Assembly (NCBI GenBank): GCA_017412445.1
Contig: JAFPYA010000357.1
Span: forward strand, 1 to 5,858
DNA length: 5,858 nt
Direction of reading: 5' to 3'
Origin: Clostridia bacterium
Lineage (GTDB): Bacteria > Bacillota > Clostridia > Christensenellales > Aristaeellaceae
The notes under the pieces are model-generated. The model did no database searches, had not been told where the DNA came from, and saw nothing but the letters and a program-made list of their open reading frames with translations. Shown here one piece after another: positions 4,743-5,858 of the stretch; the first letter of the stretch is position 1, and the number at the start of each line of letters is the position of its first letter. Position numbers and translations under genes: made by a program.

Positions 4743-5507
4743 ATGAACAGCGAAGAAAACAAAATGATGCTTATGGAAAAGGTGATACAGTTGGCCATGC
4801 TTTTAAGGCGCCTGTCCGCTCCCCGCTTCCATCGGGACGGCCCGAGGGGGCAAAGTCAGGAGCGGGCGCTGACTCAGGTGGCGTTAAGGGACGGCATCAC
4901 TCAAAGAGAGCTTATGGAAAAGCTCGGCATACAGCCCAGCTCCTTAAGCGAGCTTCTGGGAAAGCTTGAAAGGGGCGGCCTCATTGAGCGCAGACCCATG
5001 GAGGACGACCGCAGGCAGGTCAATCTGTACATAAGCGAGAGCGGAAGGCAGTACCTTGAAAGGGCAAACAACTCCGACAGGAATCTCATTCCCTTTGACG
5101 TGCTTAACGAGCAGGAGCGTCAGCAACTGACTGATATACTCGACAAGCTTATCGGCGCGGCGGAGAATGCCTGCGCCGATCAGGGGCTAAACGTGTATCC
5201 GCCCCGTCCCGAAGGCGCTTATCCCCCGCCTCCCCCGCGCGGCGCGCGCTTTGGCAGAACTCCCCCGCCCTTCCCGCACGAGCGCGGCCGTCATCCCATG
5301 TCGCCTGTTGAGGCGGAGCGCGGCAGCGACTTTGCGCCTGAGAACCGCTTTAAGCCCCTGCCCCCGCATATGCGTCCAAGGGATTTCGGAGCCGACCGCC
5401 CTCCCTTCGGAGGCCCGGTGCGTCTGCCTAACATTAAAAATGAAGTAAATCCTCAGCGTCCCGTAAAGCTGGGCGAGCTTGCGGACGAGGGCAGTCAGAA
5501 AATCTGA
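4743..5507 (+). CDS. MarR-family transcriptional regulator with long Pro/Arg-rich C-terminal tail
   Basis: This is a 254-residue winged-helix regulator. Residues about 5-25 form the N-terminal dimerisation helix. Residues 52-79 form the helix-turn-helix (ITQRELMEKLGI, then QPSSLSELLGKLERGG as recognition helix). The wing is at about 80-100 with the family residues Asp88, Asp89, Arg90 and Arg91, followed by SESGRQYL. Helices at about 120-145 complete the dimer. The remaining 106 or so residues (148-254) are Pro/Gly/Arg-rich, with PPPPPRG and several PP-F/R-P repeats. They look disordered and go well beyond the usual MarR length of about 140-150. The ATG at 4743 has GGAGG eight bases upstream; an in-frame TTG at 4728 would precede that site and is unlikely. 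The gene is monocistronic and ends at a hairpin terminator. Paired repeats at its promoter suggest autorepression, and the divergent membrane-protein gene may share that control. The ligand is unknown. Confidence 0.9.
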   Translation: MNSEENKMMLMEKVIQLAMLLRRLSAPRFHRDGPRGQSQERALTQVALRDGITQRELMEKLGIQPSSLSELLGKLERGGLIERRPMEDDRRQVNLYISESGRQYLERANNSDRNLIPFDVLNEQERQQLTDILDKLIGAAENACADQGLNVYPPRPEGAYPPPPPRGARFGRTPPPFPHERGRHPMSPVEAERGSDFAPENRFKPLPPHMRPRDFGADRPPFGGPVRLPNIKNEVNPQRPVKLGELADEGSQKI

Positions 5508-5532
5508 TATAGTTACCTTGAACAAACAAAAC

Positions 5533-5565
5533 GGCCGTCCCTTTCACGGGGCGGCTGCTTCTTTT
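5533..5565 (+). terminator. Rho-independent terminator, probably bidirectional
   Basis: GCCGTCCC (5534-5541) pairs with GGGGCGGC (5548-5555), with one U-G wobble, around the loop TTTCAC. It is followed by a T-rich tail (TGCTTCTTTT), ending marR transcription 26 bp after its stop codon. On the minus strand the same stem, with one C-A mismatch, is followed by GTTTTGTTTGTT, so it can also serve the convergent DUF4160 gene. Confidence 0.85.
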
Positions 5566-5585
5566 ACCTTTGATGCTTTAACGTT

Positions 5586-5852
5586 TTATCTCAACGGCTC
5601 GATGCGGAAAACTTCGTTGCCATTCATCATAAGATGCCAGTTTGCGGTAAGGTCATCATTGTGAATGGTTCGCCACGCCTGTACAAGTATGAGCCTGCTT
5701 GGGCTCATAAAGCCGTCGAGCACGTCACCTGTCAGCGATATAATTACCTCTTCCTCCTTGTATACGGCGTGAATATGGGGCACTTTCATTTCGGTGGACT
5801 TATCCGTATACATATAGATGATAATACCATAAAACATGCTGATTGGCGTCAT
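5586..5852 (-). CDS. DUF4160-family small protein
   Basis: This 88-residue cytoplasmic protein has the DUF4160 pattern: an N-terminal ISMFYGIIIYMY strand, the PHIHAVY motif (His26, His28), a GDVLDG turn at 42-47, a helix with LVQAW, and the segment HNDDLTANWHLM followed by a terminal IEPLR. Its length is typical. Family members are often encoded directly upstream of a DUF2442 protein in a two-gene unit suspected to be toxin-antitoxin-like, but the biochemical role is not established. Here the space downstream holds only the shared terminator, so no DUF2442 partner follows; one could lie upstream, beyond the right edge. The ATG at 5852 matches the usual family start, but only six bases of upstream sequence are present, so the ribosome binding site and promoter cannot be seen. 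Confidence 0.8.
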   Translation of the reverse strand: MTPISMFYGIIIYMYTDKSTEMKVPHIHAVYKEEEVIISLTGDVLDGFMSPSRLILVQAWRTIHNDDLTANWHLMMNGNEVFRIEPLR

Positions 5853-5858
5853 GCTTTC

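Noticed and set aside
1..5858. CRISPR array, tRNA, rRNA, insertion sequence or prophage gene
   Set aside because: No regularly spaced repeats, cloverleaf-like sequence, rRNA segment, transposase or integrase motif was seen on either strand.

Overview
The window looks like chromosome from an anaerobic Firmicute of the Clostridia type, probably an uncultured gut or sediment lineage. The evidence is GC-rich, alanine-rich coding sequence between AT-rich intergenic gaps, strong GGAGG ribosome binding sites, near-consensus sigma-A promoters, and a biotin-dependent Na+-pump decarboxylase cluster. This assignment is inferred from gene content and style; the window has no rRNA or marker gene that fixes the taxon.

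Left part (1-2339, minus strand): an operon read right to left. It encodes a CoA-type carboxyltransferase (MmdA-like), a small membrane subunit of the OadG/MmdD family, a biotin carboxyl carrier protein (MmdC-like), and the first 21 codons of a further gene whose position and basic, hydrophobic start fit the Na+-pumping beta subunit (MmdB/OadB). The order A-D-C-B is that of methylmalonyl-CoA decarboxylase operons. In this model the carboxyltransferase moves CO2 from an acyl-CoA to biotin, the carrier takes carboxybiotin to the membrane, and the beta subunit decarboxylates it while exporting Na+. The acyl-CoA substrate is not settled, because the catalytic loops differ from textbook MmdA.

Middle (2340-3152): a 114-bp gap with a perfect 14-bp palindrome upstream of the carboxyltransferase gene. 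Next is a minus-strand SAM methyltransferase of the YtqB/MnmM family (tRNA wobble-uridine modification). A 132-bp gap follows, containing a perfect 9-bp hairpin with a T-rich tail and a degenerate hairpin resembling a dispersed intergenic repeat.

Right part (3153-5858): a minus-strand two-helix membrane protein of unknown function, whose C-terminal region carries three regularly spaced His/Cys modules (H-x4-C-x21-23-C-x2-C) that look like metal sites. It is divergent from a MarR-family regulator. The 210-bp gap between them has a perfect TTGACA-N17-TATAAT promoter for marR, an extended -10 promoter for the membrane protein, and two copies of TTCGGTACAATA bracketing the marR promoter, which are likely operators. 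The marR gene ends at a hairpin terminator usable in both directions and converges on a small minus-strand DUF4160 protein at the right edge.

The best candidates for something undescribed are the triple His/Cys membrane protein with its possible MarR-linked control, and the substrate of the divergent decarboxylase. No CRISPR array, tRNA, rRNA, transposase or phage gene was seen.
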